DNA from: Cristatella mucedo
Taxonomy: Eukaryota; Bryozoa; Phylactolaemata; Cristatellidae
Length of the DNA stretch: 60,000 bases
Reading direction: 5' to 3'
NCBI GenBank assembly: GCA_009760855.2
Contig: WPIO01000020.1
Span: 4,725,501-4,785,500, forward strand
Shown here piece after piece: positions 23,808 through 35,544 of the stretch. Under the pieces are notes generated by a model. That model was given only the letters and a program-made list of their open reading frames with translations, did not search any database and had not been told where the DNA came from. The position numbers and the translations under genes are program-made. Each line of letters opens with the position of its first letter. Positions within the stretch are counted from its first letter, which is position 1.

Positions 23808-24969
23808 GGATTTCTTTCGGAGTTGAGCCTACGAGAGCCGAGAGCATATGTCTCAGTGAGTCTCATGCTAACCAACCATTTTGAAACAATGCCTGCACTA
23901 ATATTGCAACTGCTTTGTAATGGCAGCTGACACATTACGTCACGCGCCATAAAAGAGAGCATGTGACAGGTTCCAGTCCTTAGAGTTACGTGAGAAATAT
24001 TGGAAGAGCATCTCGAAGCGCTGCTTCACGAAACTTCATTCATATCCGCAGCAATGTCGACGGTACTAGAGCCATGCGGCAATAAAGCACTCCAATGCAT
24101 TCACTTACCAAGTACGCTTAATGAAAAGGACCTGTTGAATGCATTGCACCAACAGGTGCAAGTATGCGGCACTAGAGCGCTTGAGCCATAGAGCACAGAT
24201 TCGATTCTTACGGTAAAGCGAAAAGTTCAACCGAATAGCAATTACTTGTGACAAGCTTTGCATCGGCTCAAAGCCTTATGCTACAACGTATCTGGTTCCT
24301 AATTACTGTAATTCGGGAACCGAAAATAGCCTTTACGTGGATCATAATTCAACTGATTTCTCGTGCAGACATTAGCTAATAGAAAGTAATAATTAGCAAT
24401 AGTGTTTAGTAAAGAGCTTAACAGTAACAGTAAGACCGATGTTTATCGCCCAAAACCAAAAGACAGTAAACAGCTGTTTTTTCTAAATACTCTACGGCTT
24501 CTAACGAAAAGTTTGCCAAACAAAAATTACAACTGAAGCTCCAAAGCTCATCATGGATATGACATTTGTTACGCGAAACAAATTTTTATAAATTATTTTG
24601 AATGCGTTAGTGATTTTTTATGAGAATTTTGTCACGTTGACCAAAATACTCAAATAAAAGAGCAATTAAAATAATTAACTATGATAATTCAAAATAATCC
24701 TGTGACATCAGCAAATATTGACGTTTTCTTTCTGCCATGTCTCCGGTTCGGGAATTCACCGCAAAATGAAATAATCTAATCACAGAAGAGCTACAATCTC
24801 AATGCAGACGGTGCTATACAAGCTTAAATGCCCTGAGAACTCAACGACAACGTTGAAGAATAGTGTGAATTTGCATGGAATTGATGTTAACAAACCTGCT
24901 CTAGGGTGTATATCCGAGGAAAAGATTGTGAACACAAGAGCACAAAAAGGGTTGCCGATTTCCTGGGGA
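23808..24969. other. Unassigned sequence
   Basis: Nothing confidently recognised. 24160-24230 holds a weak tRNA-head-like string (AGATTCGATTCTTACGG) that may be an eroded SINE1. Confidence 0.3.
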
Positions 24970-26240
24970 GGGGGGGAATTTGAAGGACACTGTCACCAAT
25001 TTGGCTATTGATGGAATATCGATTAGAGCTACCACATGAAACAAGTAATTACGGTAATCAATCCAACGGGACGCATTCAAATTTCCATCGAACTCAAGCG
25101 ATGTGGTGAAACTAGTGCCCTGTGATTACGAATTATGATTACGAAGAAAAAAGGAACGGAAACGATTGCCGACTTCAAGGGAAAACTCCAGAGAGGATCA
25201 AGTTTAGACCGACTGTTGATGAATACACAACCGTTAGGGGTCATCGATTCTTCGGAGTCAACATTCATGATAGCGGTGACAAAACAAAAGTCAAGACGGG
25301 TCTTTTCGCACATTTGATTCGTGCACTGCTCTTGATATCGTCGAATCAATGAAACAGCATCTACCCGTGTTTTGAATAAAAATACAGAGGAATTTGGTGG
25401 GATCTACTCAGAACTACGCTGCAGTAAATAAGATATGCATTAGCCAAGTTGGATTTTATCGAACTGCTCCGATTAAACCTTGGTTTGCACATTGAGTTGT
25501 GTGACACGTTGTACAAGGAGAGTACTGAAATCGAAGATTTAAACCTGAATTGTGATAATATTGATTAAATGGACAATTTTGAAGCAGGTACGGACTTACA
25601 AGTGATCAGCGATTATACATTAAAAGGAGACGTTGATTACCACTGTCTACTCACGTTGTCATGAAAGCTTGTCAACTTCTTCAAAAAATTAATTATTTGA
25701 AATGTCTTTAAATCCAAGGTTAAAGCTGAGTTTGGACGCGAGATTGAGCTGCATCTTGACGTGAAAACGCTCTGGAACTCCATCCCGACAATAATAGAGC
25801 AGCTAGTAAAGACAGAAGGTGTAATCCGAGAGACAACAACCGAATTCAAGGCGCTATTAATGATTGAGACATTGGATTTTGATGCTCTCAATACTCTTCT
25901 GAAGGCAATGGAATCCGTGAAACTCGCAGTGGAGAGTCTAAAATTCGACGTTAGAGAGTGGTCTAACAATTTTATGATTCGTTTTCAAAAATCTCTCTAG
26001 CCTGAGTGATGACATAAGTATCAAGCACATGGAAAATTTGAAGTGTCGAGTTGAAGTGCGGTTGAATAATAATGCCATGAACCCTAGTGGAATATCCAAG
26101 ATTGATCTTTAGCCTCATCAAACGCAGACCTAAATCTTTCCGAAAACTTAGCCTCTCATCTATTTGGAATCAATGATGTAGAATTTTTCATCGAACAGTC
26201 ATCAAATGATGCTGTAAGTGTACGCTTGTCTCTTCAAGAT
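24970..26240 (+). pseudogene. hAT-superfamily transposase remnant
   Basis: Reading across three frames recovers the order of a hAT transposase. First comes DGISIRA, SIQRDAFKFPSNSSDVVKLV (about 25000-25120), then EEKRNGN and IKFRPTVDEYTTVRGHRFFG with NIHDS (25130-25270; the Asp of 'DEYT' is the expected first catalytic acid). A poorly kept middle follows (IELCDTLYKES about 25490-25530). Then comes the hallmark DVKTLWNSIPTIIEQLVK (25758-25811; usual form DVKTRWNS), AMESVKLAVESL and SLSDDISIKHMENLKCRVEV near 26000-26060. The C-terminal dimerisation block is not seen. Many frameshifts and stops make it dead. Role when active: cut-and-paste DNA transposition in the nucleus. Confidence 0.75.
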
Positions 26241-26249
26241 GAATTTAAT

Positions 26250-27201
26250 TCGGTGCTTCAAAACGATGAATCGTCGATACATTCGGAGGGCAAGACGGTT
26301 TCAAATGGCTCAAGTCTAAGTTTACTATTTGTTATGATCAATGGAATTAAGTCGCTGCCTAAAGTGATCGTACATCTCTTTCATGACAACAGCATGAGAT
26401 TCTGGAATAGATGGAAGACGGTTTCCATAGTGCAAAAGTTCAGCCTTAAGGGTCTCATTCGAAGAGTCCACAAATTGTCTCCATTCTTGTGGATCATGAG
26501 TCATTTATAAGGTGTTTATGAGGACTCCGATTCCAGACTAGAATACGAGATTGAGTTTCTTTGTGGAGAAAGACTACATGTGTTGGTGGTACTTTTTATA
26601 TACAGTAATTGCGACATCTTAAAAAATTCCATCGTCATAGTCTGTATCTAAGCAACTTTGTCTTTTTCTTGGATAAGCTAAAATCACGAACCAGTTCATT
26701 TAGTTATTCCTGTGCTATTCTGAGTGGGGTTGATGATGTCCTACAATGGAAATCAGATTCTCTGAATGCTGACGTACCAAGAGAAGAACAGGGCGGCTCA
26801 CCATTATCTTCATCAGATGAATCAAGAGAAAGTTCTGCTCGAGGTTCTGACTTGAGTTTTTGACTTCTTTTGCTTAGCTATTCTGCCGAAAAGAGGGGGA
26901 ACCAAGCAGGATTAGGTGTCATTTATGTGGTTGCTTGGCTCTCTTCACACCACGAGGACTGCAAACGGCATTGATGGTCTTTTACCATTCAACCACTGTG
27001 AAAGCTGTGCGGTATATGTAGCCCAGCATATATGCTGGTGGGGGCCCAAGGCTGGTTTCGGTCACCAACCTTGCATATGAAGTAAAGATGACATGCCTTC
27101 TTCATTCGAGAAGTTATACATTTCTTCTGTTTGACAAATTTAATTTCCCTACAGGTATAGCAAACATTGTCCACAGTATTAATGCACTTTCGATGCATCA
27201 C
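26250..27201 (-). pseudogene. Remnant of a multicopy 'EWR-x-F-x-DSS' gene family
   Basis: The minus strand, read across frames, matches in order a protein family that I recall as highly multicopy in arthropod and cnidarian genomes, with no function known to me. The order is a Cys-rich N-terminus (DNVCYTCREIKFVKQKKCIT, KVGDRNQPWAP; 27170-27020), LNGKRPSMPFAV with REPSNHIND (about 26995-26910), LNELVRDFSLSKKKTKLLRY (about 26690-26620), and MTHDPQEWRQFVDSSNETLK with AELLHYGNRLPSIPESHAVV and MKEMYDHF (26507-26370). Stops and frameshifts are frequent. The multicopy nature suggests an element-borne gene. It lies tail to tail with the hAT remnant. Confidence 0.68.
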
Positions 27202-27300
27202 TGTTCTGTATTGTACATCGATGGATAACTAAATGGCAGTTTCGTGTATCAGTAACTTCAAATTTCTCGCACAAAGAGGTCTGAAATATTTATTGTAAAT

Positions 27301-27976
27301 GTGCTGGCCTACCGGCATGTGCAATCAGGTACTTACAGCTGGTGCAAAACTCGGCTGCTAGACTTGTCTGCCGTGAGCGTCGCAGTTGCCACATTACTCC
27401 ACTTCTCGCCGACCTGCACTGGCTACCAGTCAAGCAACGCACTGACTTTAAGGTTTTGTCGCTCACTTTTAGGTCACTTCATTCTTTGGCTCCAGCCTAT
27501 TCTCAAATCTACTCCCCCCCCCCCTCCCCCCCCCCCCCCCCGCAGGCAAAGCATCGTACCACTCGTTTTTCGGAATTTAACTGCTTAGGAATATCTCTTA
27601 CACACCTTGAATCCTTTGGAGACCATGTATTTAGTTTCTATGCTCCCAAAGCCTGGGCCTTATTCCCGACTTGCGTCACAACATCCCCTGACTTGTCAAA
27701 ATTTAAAACAACTTGAAAACCCACCAATTTAGAACAGCACTCAGTGGGTCCCTGCGATTCGTTCTTTATGTGCTTATGGGTGCTGACACTTTGCATGCTG
27801 CCACTAACCACACTTGCATGCTGACCGTGTGCATTTCACCCTTAACTATGTTATTCATGTTGCTTATCAAGCATGGTACCACTCACCATTCGATCGTGCT
27901 TTCCTTTGCAGCTAATGTAAGGCACATAGAAAGAGATCGTTTTCTCTGAGGGCGCTTTATCAAGTGTATTATTACT
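27301..27976 (+). mobile_element. LINE-A 3' part with a C-tract insertion
   Basis: Matches the copy at 5697-6378. CRERRSCHITPLLADLHWLP, VKQRTDFKVLSLTFRSLHSL and YAPKAW are followed by the UTR and terminal hairpin (about 27917-27960) with a short ATT tail. A run of C (27514-27541, one T) interrupts the coding part where other copies read LSDLLPHQ. 5'-truncated, dead. Confidence 0.87.
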
Positions 27977-28740
27977 ATTCTTATAAATGTTCCACCTTTC
28001 CTACTGTGCTTTATGCCGTCAGTGAGCTGCAGCAGCAGCTCCCGAGCAGTAGTATTGCATTGCAATAGAAAATTATGCAATCAACTTTAAATGCAATGGC
28101 CATGACTGTATTATGCAATGCACTGCAATATAATAAGGTTGGGTGCAAATTTGCGCGGCGTGTTGCAATAATTTTTTCCTATTTTATTAAAAATAATTAA
28201 TTGCATAGTTATGTTTAAAATAACTATTTTAACACGGTGCATGGACTTTTTCCTTCATCTCTTACATCAGTCTAGGCTTGTCTTGAACGTTTTTGCTGTC
28301 CTCATTGATAGATTTACACGGTGAAGCATAGAAAATGAACTATGCAAAATATCTCAAAAACGAGAGCCGATAGAAAAATGTATGGTCATATTGGTGTTCA
28401 ACACACCACGATACTAAAGATTAGGGTCTTCTTAAGTCGGTAATTGTTTCAATTTTGACCGGTGTAACCAATCAATCTTACCACGCAGACGCGGTTAAAT
28501 TAAACCAGCAAGACTGTTTTCGGTCGAGTGAGTTTGAGTGCCGTGTTGACGTCAGGTCGTTACCACTTGTAGGCTCTCGCCTACGTGGCGGCGCAGCTAA
28601 GAGACCGGTGCATGACGAAGTCTCAACACTCACGTTAATGACGGTGATTCGAATACTCAGCGGCGATGCAGGGTGGGCAAGCGTACATGCTGGTGGTCGC
28701 AGCAGTCGGGTCTGGACTGCTCAGGAGCACGAGGTGTGAA
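27977..28740. other. Unassigned sequence
   Basis: Repeated TGCAAT motifs on both strands (28050-28180) resemble sequence near 11970-12040, but no element boundary is visible. No gene seen. Confidence 0.3.
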
Positions 28741-28940
<200 letters not shown>

Positions 28941-29689
28941 GATTTCCTTCTCACGGGTCGGTAGACGTACAGTGAGGGTCAAAAGTGGGGCAATGAGGTA
29001 GTCACATGCCGGGGTCTAGCTCACCGATGGCACGGCACGAGAGTCGTGAGGGGCGTCACGCCAAAAAAAACACGGCTATAGCCGACGACTACGATAAAGC
29101 TTGTATTTGAATTACATTTACATTACAATGAAAACTAAATTATTAAAACATGCACCTGCTGCTTAGATTCGTGGGGCCACTGGCCTTAGTGTCATAGTGC
29201 CTACCCATAAATACTGGCCTGGCCCAAGGCTAAGGCTAGGAGTGCAAATGCAGCTCACTACTAATCTGATGGATTTGTAAGGGGCTAATTATCGAATAGC
29301 TGTCTGTGATGCATATGCCATGTAAATAAGCCACACAGGGTGCACAAGAAAAACAGCGATCTAATGAGATTAGTATGTCTGACATCCGTTCTGAGGAACT
29401 AGGCACGCTTAGGTACTTCGATCTTACATTCGAACGCCTTAATTAGGTCCAGTAAATGATGACATACAGGTGGTCGAGAAATTAGATCTAAAGGTTCAAT
29501 ACCTGCTGCTGGAAGCATGAATCGAATAAATTAGTTACATCTAGTGTAGCACCAACCTAGGAGCAGTCATCATGCAATGCAATCTCTGTCTGTAGCTTCA
29601 CAAAGCCATGCTGTGGAAGGGTAGAGGATGCGAATAGAGTTCAGCAGAGCGAATGCTTAGGATTGCATAGCCCATGCAAAATACTAACT
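28941..29689. other. Unassigned sequence
   Basis: No gene. A short minus LINE-B end-like piece (TCTCTGTCTGTAGCTTCACA, 29582-29601) may be an eroded tail. Confidence 0.3.
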
Positions 29690-29853
29690 GATTCAGCAGC
29701 CTCTTTTGTGTAGCGGCAGAAGAGCCCTAAAGGCTATCACCACTGCTTGCATTTGCAACAAAGGATCGCCCAACGCAGGATTCGAGCCCACGAAGGCCTC
29801 TGAACCTCGGTCGTAAGGAGTAACTCCTATACGATTAGGTGGTCAAAAGTCTC
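29690..29853 (-). mobile_element. SINE1 copy
   Basis: The reverse complement shows the B box GGCTCGAATCC and the SINE1 body (GCGATCCTTTGTTGC, GCAAGCAGTGGTGATAGCC, then GGGCTCTTCTGCCGCTA). The A-box side is diverged. Confidence 0.78.
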
Positions 29854-30433
29854 AAAAAATCACTTCCTTCGTCCTGCCGAATCCATTCAACCAATAAACA
29901 TGGGAGCACAATTTCCTTATTTTTTTACTAAGGGAACACTGCCTACTGCCAGGTATTTAAAACAATGTACAGTTTAGGATGTACCTCTTATAAATACCTT
30001 ATGTTAAACGACTTGAAAGACCTTTCTGTAAATTCAAAGAAAAAAGCCCAGCGTTTCTGTGCTAATGAGTTTCTGGTTGAATATCTAGCGAGAGACACTA
30101 AGTCTCGCTGCGATCTGCTACTGACACATTTGCTTGCTGTTTACTTAGTTAGCTGCAATAGATAGAGAAACCGAGTCTTCTAAAGCCCCCGTGTCTTCTG
30201 AATGCAATACACAGACTTCTATTTATTCTATTAAAGCGACCAACTCGATTAATGGCTTTGCTCTTCAGGTTTCAGACATTGGAGCTGACTCCCATAATTA
30301 AAGTGCAGCAACGATAGTTTTCCCTTTTTGGGAATGCTGGCACTAGCTCTCTGCTTGTCCTTAGCGGCAACAGTTCTGCTAAGTAACACCTTTAGTGACT
30401 GCCTCCTTGATTTAGTTTGCCTCTCCCCCTGAC
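29854..30433. other. Unassigned sequence
   Basis: AT-rich sequence without a recognisable gene. Confidence 0.3.
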
Positions 30434-30584
30434 CAGAAGCATAGCAAGAGGTGGGCGAAGGGGCAAATGTCCAGGGGCACCAAGGCCAATAGGGCACCAA
30501 AAGCTTAATGGATGGTGCATACTTTTTGCAAACTTTTTCGTATGAAAATGCCAGTCTTGATTTCAAGGAGGCCATTGTGATGTA
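30434..30584 (+). mobile_element. Probable left end of a hAT element
   Basis: Begins CAGAAGCATAGCAAGAGG and continues with a G-rich stretch (GGGCGAAGGGGC...CCAGGGGCACC). This is the usual look of hAT termini of the CAGGGGCGTAGC type. The matching right end is at 34940-35022 and transposase relics lie at 33690-34830, so I infer one hAT copy later split by LINE insertions. No clear 8-bp target duplication survives. Confidence 0.5.
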
Positions 30585-32722
30585 ATGTAATGATAATAAT
30601 AGTAATATAGCACTTCATAAAGCACCCTCAGAGAACTCAATCTCTCTCTCTAGGCTCTTTACATTTGCTGCCAATGGAAATGCAATTGAATCGTGAGTAA
30701 TATCATGCTTGATAAACAAACAAAATGAATAACATGGTTAGGGGTGACATGCACAGGATCAGCATGCAAGTGTAGTTAGTGGCAGCATGCACAGTGTCAG
30801 CATGCATAAGCACATCAAAGACGAATCACAGGGACCCACTAAATGCTGTCCTAAATAGGTGTGTTTTAAGTTCTTTTGAAATGTGGTCAGGCCAGGAGAT
30901 GTTCTGACGCAAGTCAAAAGGGAGTTCCAGGCTTTGGGAGCATACGAACTAAATGCACGGTCTCCCAAGGATTTGAGGTTTGTATGATGTATTTGTAGAC
31001 TGTTGGATTCCATAAAGCTGGTGGTACAATGCTAGGCCTCATGGGGGAGTATATCTGAGAGATAGGCTGGAGCCAAATAATGAAGTGACCAAAAAGTGGG
31101 CGACAAAACCTTGAAGTCAATTCGTTGCTTGACTGGTAGCCAGTGCAGGTCGGTGAGAAGTGGTATTATGTGGCAACTGCGACGCTAATGACAGACAAGC
31201 CTAGCTTTGGAGTTTTGCACCAACTGCAATCGCCTGATCGCACATGCTGGTAGGCCAGAAAACAGTGAGTTACAGAAGTCGAGACTGGATGTCGCGAATG
31301 CATGGACCAACTTAGACGTGCTATCCTTATCTAAACAAGCCCGAATTTTAGCAATGTTATGAAGCTGAAAATAGGCAGATTTGACTGTGGAGCTGACATG
31401 GTCGTCTAACGAGAGGTCGCTTTGGAACACGCACCTAGATTTCGAGGTAATTCAACAGAAGATATGCTGGCAGAGCCAATTATGAGTGATGGCCTTTCCA
31501 ATTTGTGAATCACAATGGGTTTTCCCATAACTAGTAAATTAGTTTTACCATCGTTTAGTTTTAAAACATTTGCTGCCATCCGTGTACGGATGTCATCAAG
31601 ACATGCAGCAAGTCTGTTGAGTGAATTTGAGGTGCTCGAAGGCTGGGAGGGATCAAAGCAAAGGTACAACTGAGTGTCATCCACATAGAAGTAAAAGCCT
31701 AGATTGTGCTTGGCAATCACATAAGCAAGAGTGAGAGTATAAACCGTGAAAAGAACCGGACCTAGCACGGAGCCCTGTGATACCCCATATTTCAGAGGTA
31801 CCTCAGATGATCTTTGTCCATTCACAACAATACTCTGGAGTCTCCCATTGAGATGGGACGTGAACCATTGCAGAGCAGTGCCAGTGATGCCCAGGCGAGA
31901 TGAGAGGCGCTCTAGAAGAACTTTGTGATCGATGGTATCAAAAGCTGCCGAAAGATCGAGCAAAACAAGCAGAGACACTCTACCCATGTCTGCATTCCTA
32001 AGTAGGTCGTTGTATACCCGAAGCAATGCTGACTCTGTGGAGTGATTAGCTCTAAAGCCAGACTGGAACTTATTAGCAAGGCGTGAGGGTTCGATATATG
32101 AGTTCAGCTGGTCTGCCACGACCGGTTCCAGTGTCTTTGATAGGAATGATAGAAGGGAGACTGGGTGGTAGTTGCTTAAGTTCTCTTGGTCTAGTGTTGC
32201 TTTCTTGAGAAGTGGCCTGACTACAGTTTTTTGAAAGGTGCTGGGACATGACCTGAGGCTAATGACATATTAATGATGTCCGTTATGCATGGCAGCAGCA
32301 GATCAATGCAACGTAGGAGCAGGACAGTGGGAATAGGGTCCAGAGGACTTGTTGTCTTCTTTGATTGGGATACGAACTTCAGGACTAGATCACTAGTGAC
32401 CTGCTTAAATGTAGACATCTAAGGTGCAGCCAGGAATCGGGGAGCAGCATTCTAGTGGGGATGTTGTCGTCGCAGGGTTGGATTACCTGATCTTGTCTAT
32501 CATCTGTACAAAGAATCGAGAGAAACGATCGGCTAGATCATCACAGGGATCATCAGGTAAGGAGCTAATCTGGGAGCGGTTGAGGAGATGGTTTTTTTTC
32601 GACATCAGCATTTTTGGATTGTGCGTCTGTGATTCAACAATGTTTCTAAGGAAGCTAGACTTGGCCTTTGCTAGGATCGATTGGTACGACCTACAGTAGT
32701 CTTCATATGCCTGTCGATGGGC
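30585..32722 (-). mobile_element. LINE-A, longest copy (RT to 3' hairpin)
   Basis: From 32722 down to about 30585 this minus-strand copy has the linker (STFKQVTSDLVLKFVSQSKK at 32418-32359), the RT (see 31406-32119), the C-terminal region in two further frames (31430-31185 and 31120-30759: AYFQLHNIAKIRACLDKDS, DFCNSLFSGLP, GDRAFSSYAPKAWNSLLTCV), the 3' UTR and a mutated hairpin near 30618-30670. The endonuclease part is missing. It appears to sit inside the (ATTAC)n tail of a LINE-B copy: TGTAATGTAATG lies at its 3' side and GTGTAATGTATCTCC at its 5' side. Confidence 0.9.
31406..32119 (-). pseudogene. LINE-A reverse transcriptase, best frame (237 codons)
   Basis: Open frame covering the RT palm. 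It shows FQSGFRANHSTESALLRVYN, motif A LLVLLDLSAAFDTIDHKVLL (catalytic Asp in DLSAAFD), GITGTALQWF, motif B VSQGSVLGPVLF and motif C FYVDDTQLYL (YVDD, both catalytic Asp kept). RTRMAANVLKLNDGKTNLLV follows. The order and motifs are those of CR1/L2-type LINEs. The frame breaks after LGACSKATSR, where related copies continue with the thumb, so the protein is incomplete even though the catalytic core is intact. Target-primed reverse transcription would be the activity in a complete copy. Confidence 0.85.
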
Positions 32723-32732
32723 AGTCAGTGTG

Positions 32733-33000
32733 TGTGTGTAATGTATCTCCCTCTGTAGCTACCACAAAGCCACTAAGACTACGGTGTTGTTACGCGGGAG
32801 AGTTTTGTATAGCTCACTCACAGCCTAAGAGGCTTTCAGTTCACGTTCGGTAGCAAACAGTCTTCATCTCATGCAACAAAGAGAAAGTGGGAAGCATAGC
32901 AGAGTCAGGAGAGCAGTTGAGGTAGTGAGTAGCATGCAAATCGCTGCTCAGGACCACTGACAAGGATAAACCACAGTCGGATCCGAGGACAGCTCATTAA
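32733..33000 (-). mobile_element. LINE-B 3' fragment
   Basis: The minus strand shows the LINE-B end (TAATGTATCTCC at 32737-32748 is its tail) and the 3' UTR shared with 8255-8480 (the AGAGAAAGTGGGAAGCATAG and GAGCAGTTGAGGTAGTGAGT strings). The frame is lost. It is truncated near 33000, where unassigned sequence begins. Confidence 0.8.
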
Positions 33001-33689
33001 TAGTCACAGTGAGATAGCAGCAAATACCCGAAAGTATCGAGGAGACATCAGGTAAAGGTCCAGACCTTGCTTGGAGGGGCCCGAGGTCTAGAGCGGGAAA
33101 ACTTGTTTCAATGGAATCGACTATTGCTGGCTGAGATAGTTTAACCATGTTTCCAGACTAACACCAATGTGTAGCTTGAGGCTCTGGCAGCACAAACGTG
33201 ACGACACGGAAACGCCGAGGGGGCTTCAACTACCTTGTATTCGGCAGATGATGGAAGCTCAACAAGCACACCACCGTTAACCCCTCCGTGAGCGTTTCAG
33301 CTGCTCTTCCCGGCCACTTGCCCAAGCCTGCTTGTCACAGATCGGCTGCATCACATCACCGGCAAGCTCAGTATGCTACGCCATGTCGATGGTGAGCCAG
33401 CGTGCCGTGGCAGAGCGCCGATACACTAAACACAATTTTTTTTACACACTATGAGACCACACAAGCTGGGCACAATTAACTGGCTGTGCTACAACAACGC
33501 AGCAGTCATGTCTGGCCACTTGTCAGGTGTCTGTAAGAGAATACTATCCAGAAATGAGGAGGCAATTTAGTAAACTGTGAGAACCACTGCTTACATCTGG
33601 CGGAAGTTCAAGCTGAAGGTCAAGATGCATTGCCATCGCCTTTTTAGGAACGATAGAGAGCACCTCCTTATTTTTTTCAAGACCATCTC
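33001..33689. other. Unassigned; possibly the N-terminal part of the hAT copy
   Basis: No clear motifs. Given the hAT signatures that follow, part of this may be eroded hAT coding sequence. The string TGAGAACCACTG at 33579-33590 resembles another class of hAT terminus, but alone it proves nothing. Confidence 0.3.
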
Positions 33690-34830
33690 TGATGTGATCT
33701 GAACTAAAGGCAGCCTTAGCCACCCCTGTCAAACTTGACTCTGCCACAAGGTGGAGGGCAAGAGTGGAGGCTGTGAAAGCTATCAATGATAGACCGAACA
33801 GCATTGCAAGTCTTTTGAAGCAACTTTCTGAGGACACACGTGAAACACTGAAATAAGAAATGAAGCTATAAGTATTGTGCATTGCATTATGAATGTTAGG
33901 TTTTTGGCTATGTTACCGTTTTGGTACAGCATCTTAATGAAAGATGGATCACAATAAGAAAAGACTGGTGGATTAAAGATGATCTCCAAACTCGCCTCTT
34001 GTGACCTCCATTATTTTGAGACTAGGTTGTCAAGACTTCGATAAGACCTGAGCAAGAATCACTGCTAGATCCCAAACGGAGATGTATTTCAGCAAATGTA
34101 AAGTGCCAAGAAAGAGATTGAGTTCTACAAGGACGCCATATGTACGTATTATTTTTATTTTTATTATTTGCTTGGGGTTGCAATTGAATGAAGAATCCGC
34201 CGAAGGACAAAGATGCCTAAAGGACTCTCTTAAGATATTGGTCTTAAGGCAGAGAAAATTTCAAGGATACTGAAGGAGAGCATAGAAAATCTAGGAAAGT
34301 AAAGGACCACTAGATATTCCCGCTTCCTAGATCTTGATGCCAAATTTGAATTTTTGCTGGAAGTTAAAAATCTTGCCAAACACTTTGACTGGACCAAGCT
34401 CTGCAGGCAATGTCAAGATCTCGGAGACTCCTACTGTTCAGGCGTAGATGGAACAGAGCTGTGCAATGCAATATGTGAAGTTAAGCACTTTTCGCGACAC
34501 GTCACGACTCGGCAGTAAATACACCAGTAGAATTTGTATCTTTAATTGTCTGTTATGGAAAAGAGATGCTCCCCAATTTGAGAATTGCCTGTAACTTCTT
34601 ATCACCCTAGCTGTATCGGTTGCCAGTTCTTTACGTTACATTACACAACGCTCCTTTAGTGAGCTGGAAATAATCCTGTCTTATCTGCTAGCATCAATGG
34701 GGAAAGATTGACTCTGATTTGGCCTCGATAGGGATAGAGAAAGAAACACTGGAAAGTAATGACTTTCAAAATGTAATAGATCAGAATGCCACGTTCGAGA
34801 CCAGAAAATTCAATATAGTTAAAGCTGCAA
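33690..34830 (+). pseudogene. hAT transposase remnant (ZMYM1/TTF-finger type)
   Basis: Three blocks in order. TPVKLDSATRWRARVEAVKA with ASLLKQLSEDTRETLK lies at about 33725-33855 (family form 'SDTRWSARVEAV'). LDAKFEFLLEVKNLAKHFDW with CQDLGDSYCSGVDGTEL lies at about 34337-34460. The C-terminal dimerisation segment lies at about 34570-34800: LITLAVSVASS, QRSFSELEIILSYLLASM (family 'ERSFSKLKLIKxYLRSxM') and LASIGIEKETLESNDFQNVI. Frame changes and stops separate them, and a solo LINE-A end (34085-34170) lies between blocks. Dead. It differs from the 24970-26240 copy, so two hAT lineages are present. Confidence 0.72.
34085..34170 (+). mobile_element. Solo LINE-A 3' end within hAT remnant
   Basis: AGCAAATGTAAAGTGCCAAG, then AGAGATTGAGTTCT and a changed right arm, followed by a (TTTTA/ATT)n tail. 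It is nested in the hAT transposase remnant, so it is younger than that copy. Confidence 0.75.
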
Positions 34831-34939
34831 TAGCTGCCTTTTACCTGTACTGAAGTTTATAAAAAAATTCTTGACTCGAAGCTCTCTAGCTTGTTTTTGG
34901 CATTTCTTTAGCGGTGGTGCTATTCTGCAGCAATTTTCA

Positions 34940-35022
34940 ACGAGGGGACGGGGGGGGGGGGAGGAGCATTTTTAGTGTTGTGTCCCCGGGCGCCTAAGGG
35001 TCTCGCTACGCGTCTGCCCCTG
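34940..35022 (+). mobile_element. Probable right end of the hAT element
   Basis: A G tract, then TTGTGTCCCCGGGCGCC and a terminal CGCTACGCGTCTGCCCCTG (35004-35022). This is the inverted form of a CAGGGGC...GCGTAGCG hAT terminus. It follows the C-terminal transposase block by about 110 bp, as expected for the 3' end of the element. Confidence 0.55.
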
Positions 35023-35544
35023 CCTCCCGAGTTCAGAGAAAGTGCTTCTTTCTCATTGCCACCCATACGGCATGTAGTTTGTAGTCGCCAACATGGCGAT
35101 TTTAAAAGTAGCCTTTTGCCAGAAAATGTCAGATCACACGCAGCAGACATTGGCAACTTCTAAGCACACGGCTGTCAAGAGTGAGCGAATAATTCACAAT
35201 GACTAGATGACATATTTGACAAGATGCCGCAAGTAGCGTTTTATCTCACAGCGACGCTACCCTGTCAAGATTTTCAAGTCGTAACGTTGCCGATGACGGC
35301 GTTTATTCTCTGCAGTCGGCTGAGAGGTGGCAGTCGCTCGCTTGAGTACGCCAGAATTCCCAATGCATCTCAAGTGATGACCCAAGCAATGACGCAATGT
35401 CCATCAACATCTTATTAGTTCGGTCGAGCAACGGAAACACGGGGTGGGACTTCCGATTTAGAATTCCGACGCAAATATCGGCGTAAATTTCCACGGTGCC
35501 TGTCTTTTTTCACATTTGAGACTGAGCCTATTCTCGATCCATCA
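35023..35544. other. Unassigned sequence
   Basis: No gene or repeat recognised in this stretch between the hAT end and the SINE1 pair. Confidence 0.3.
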
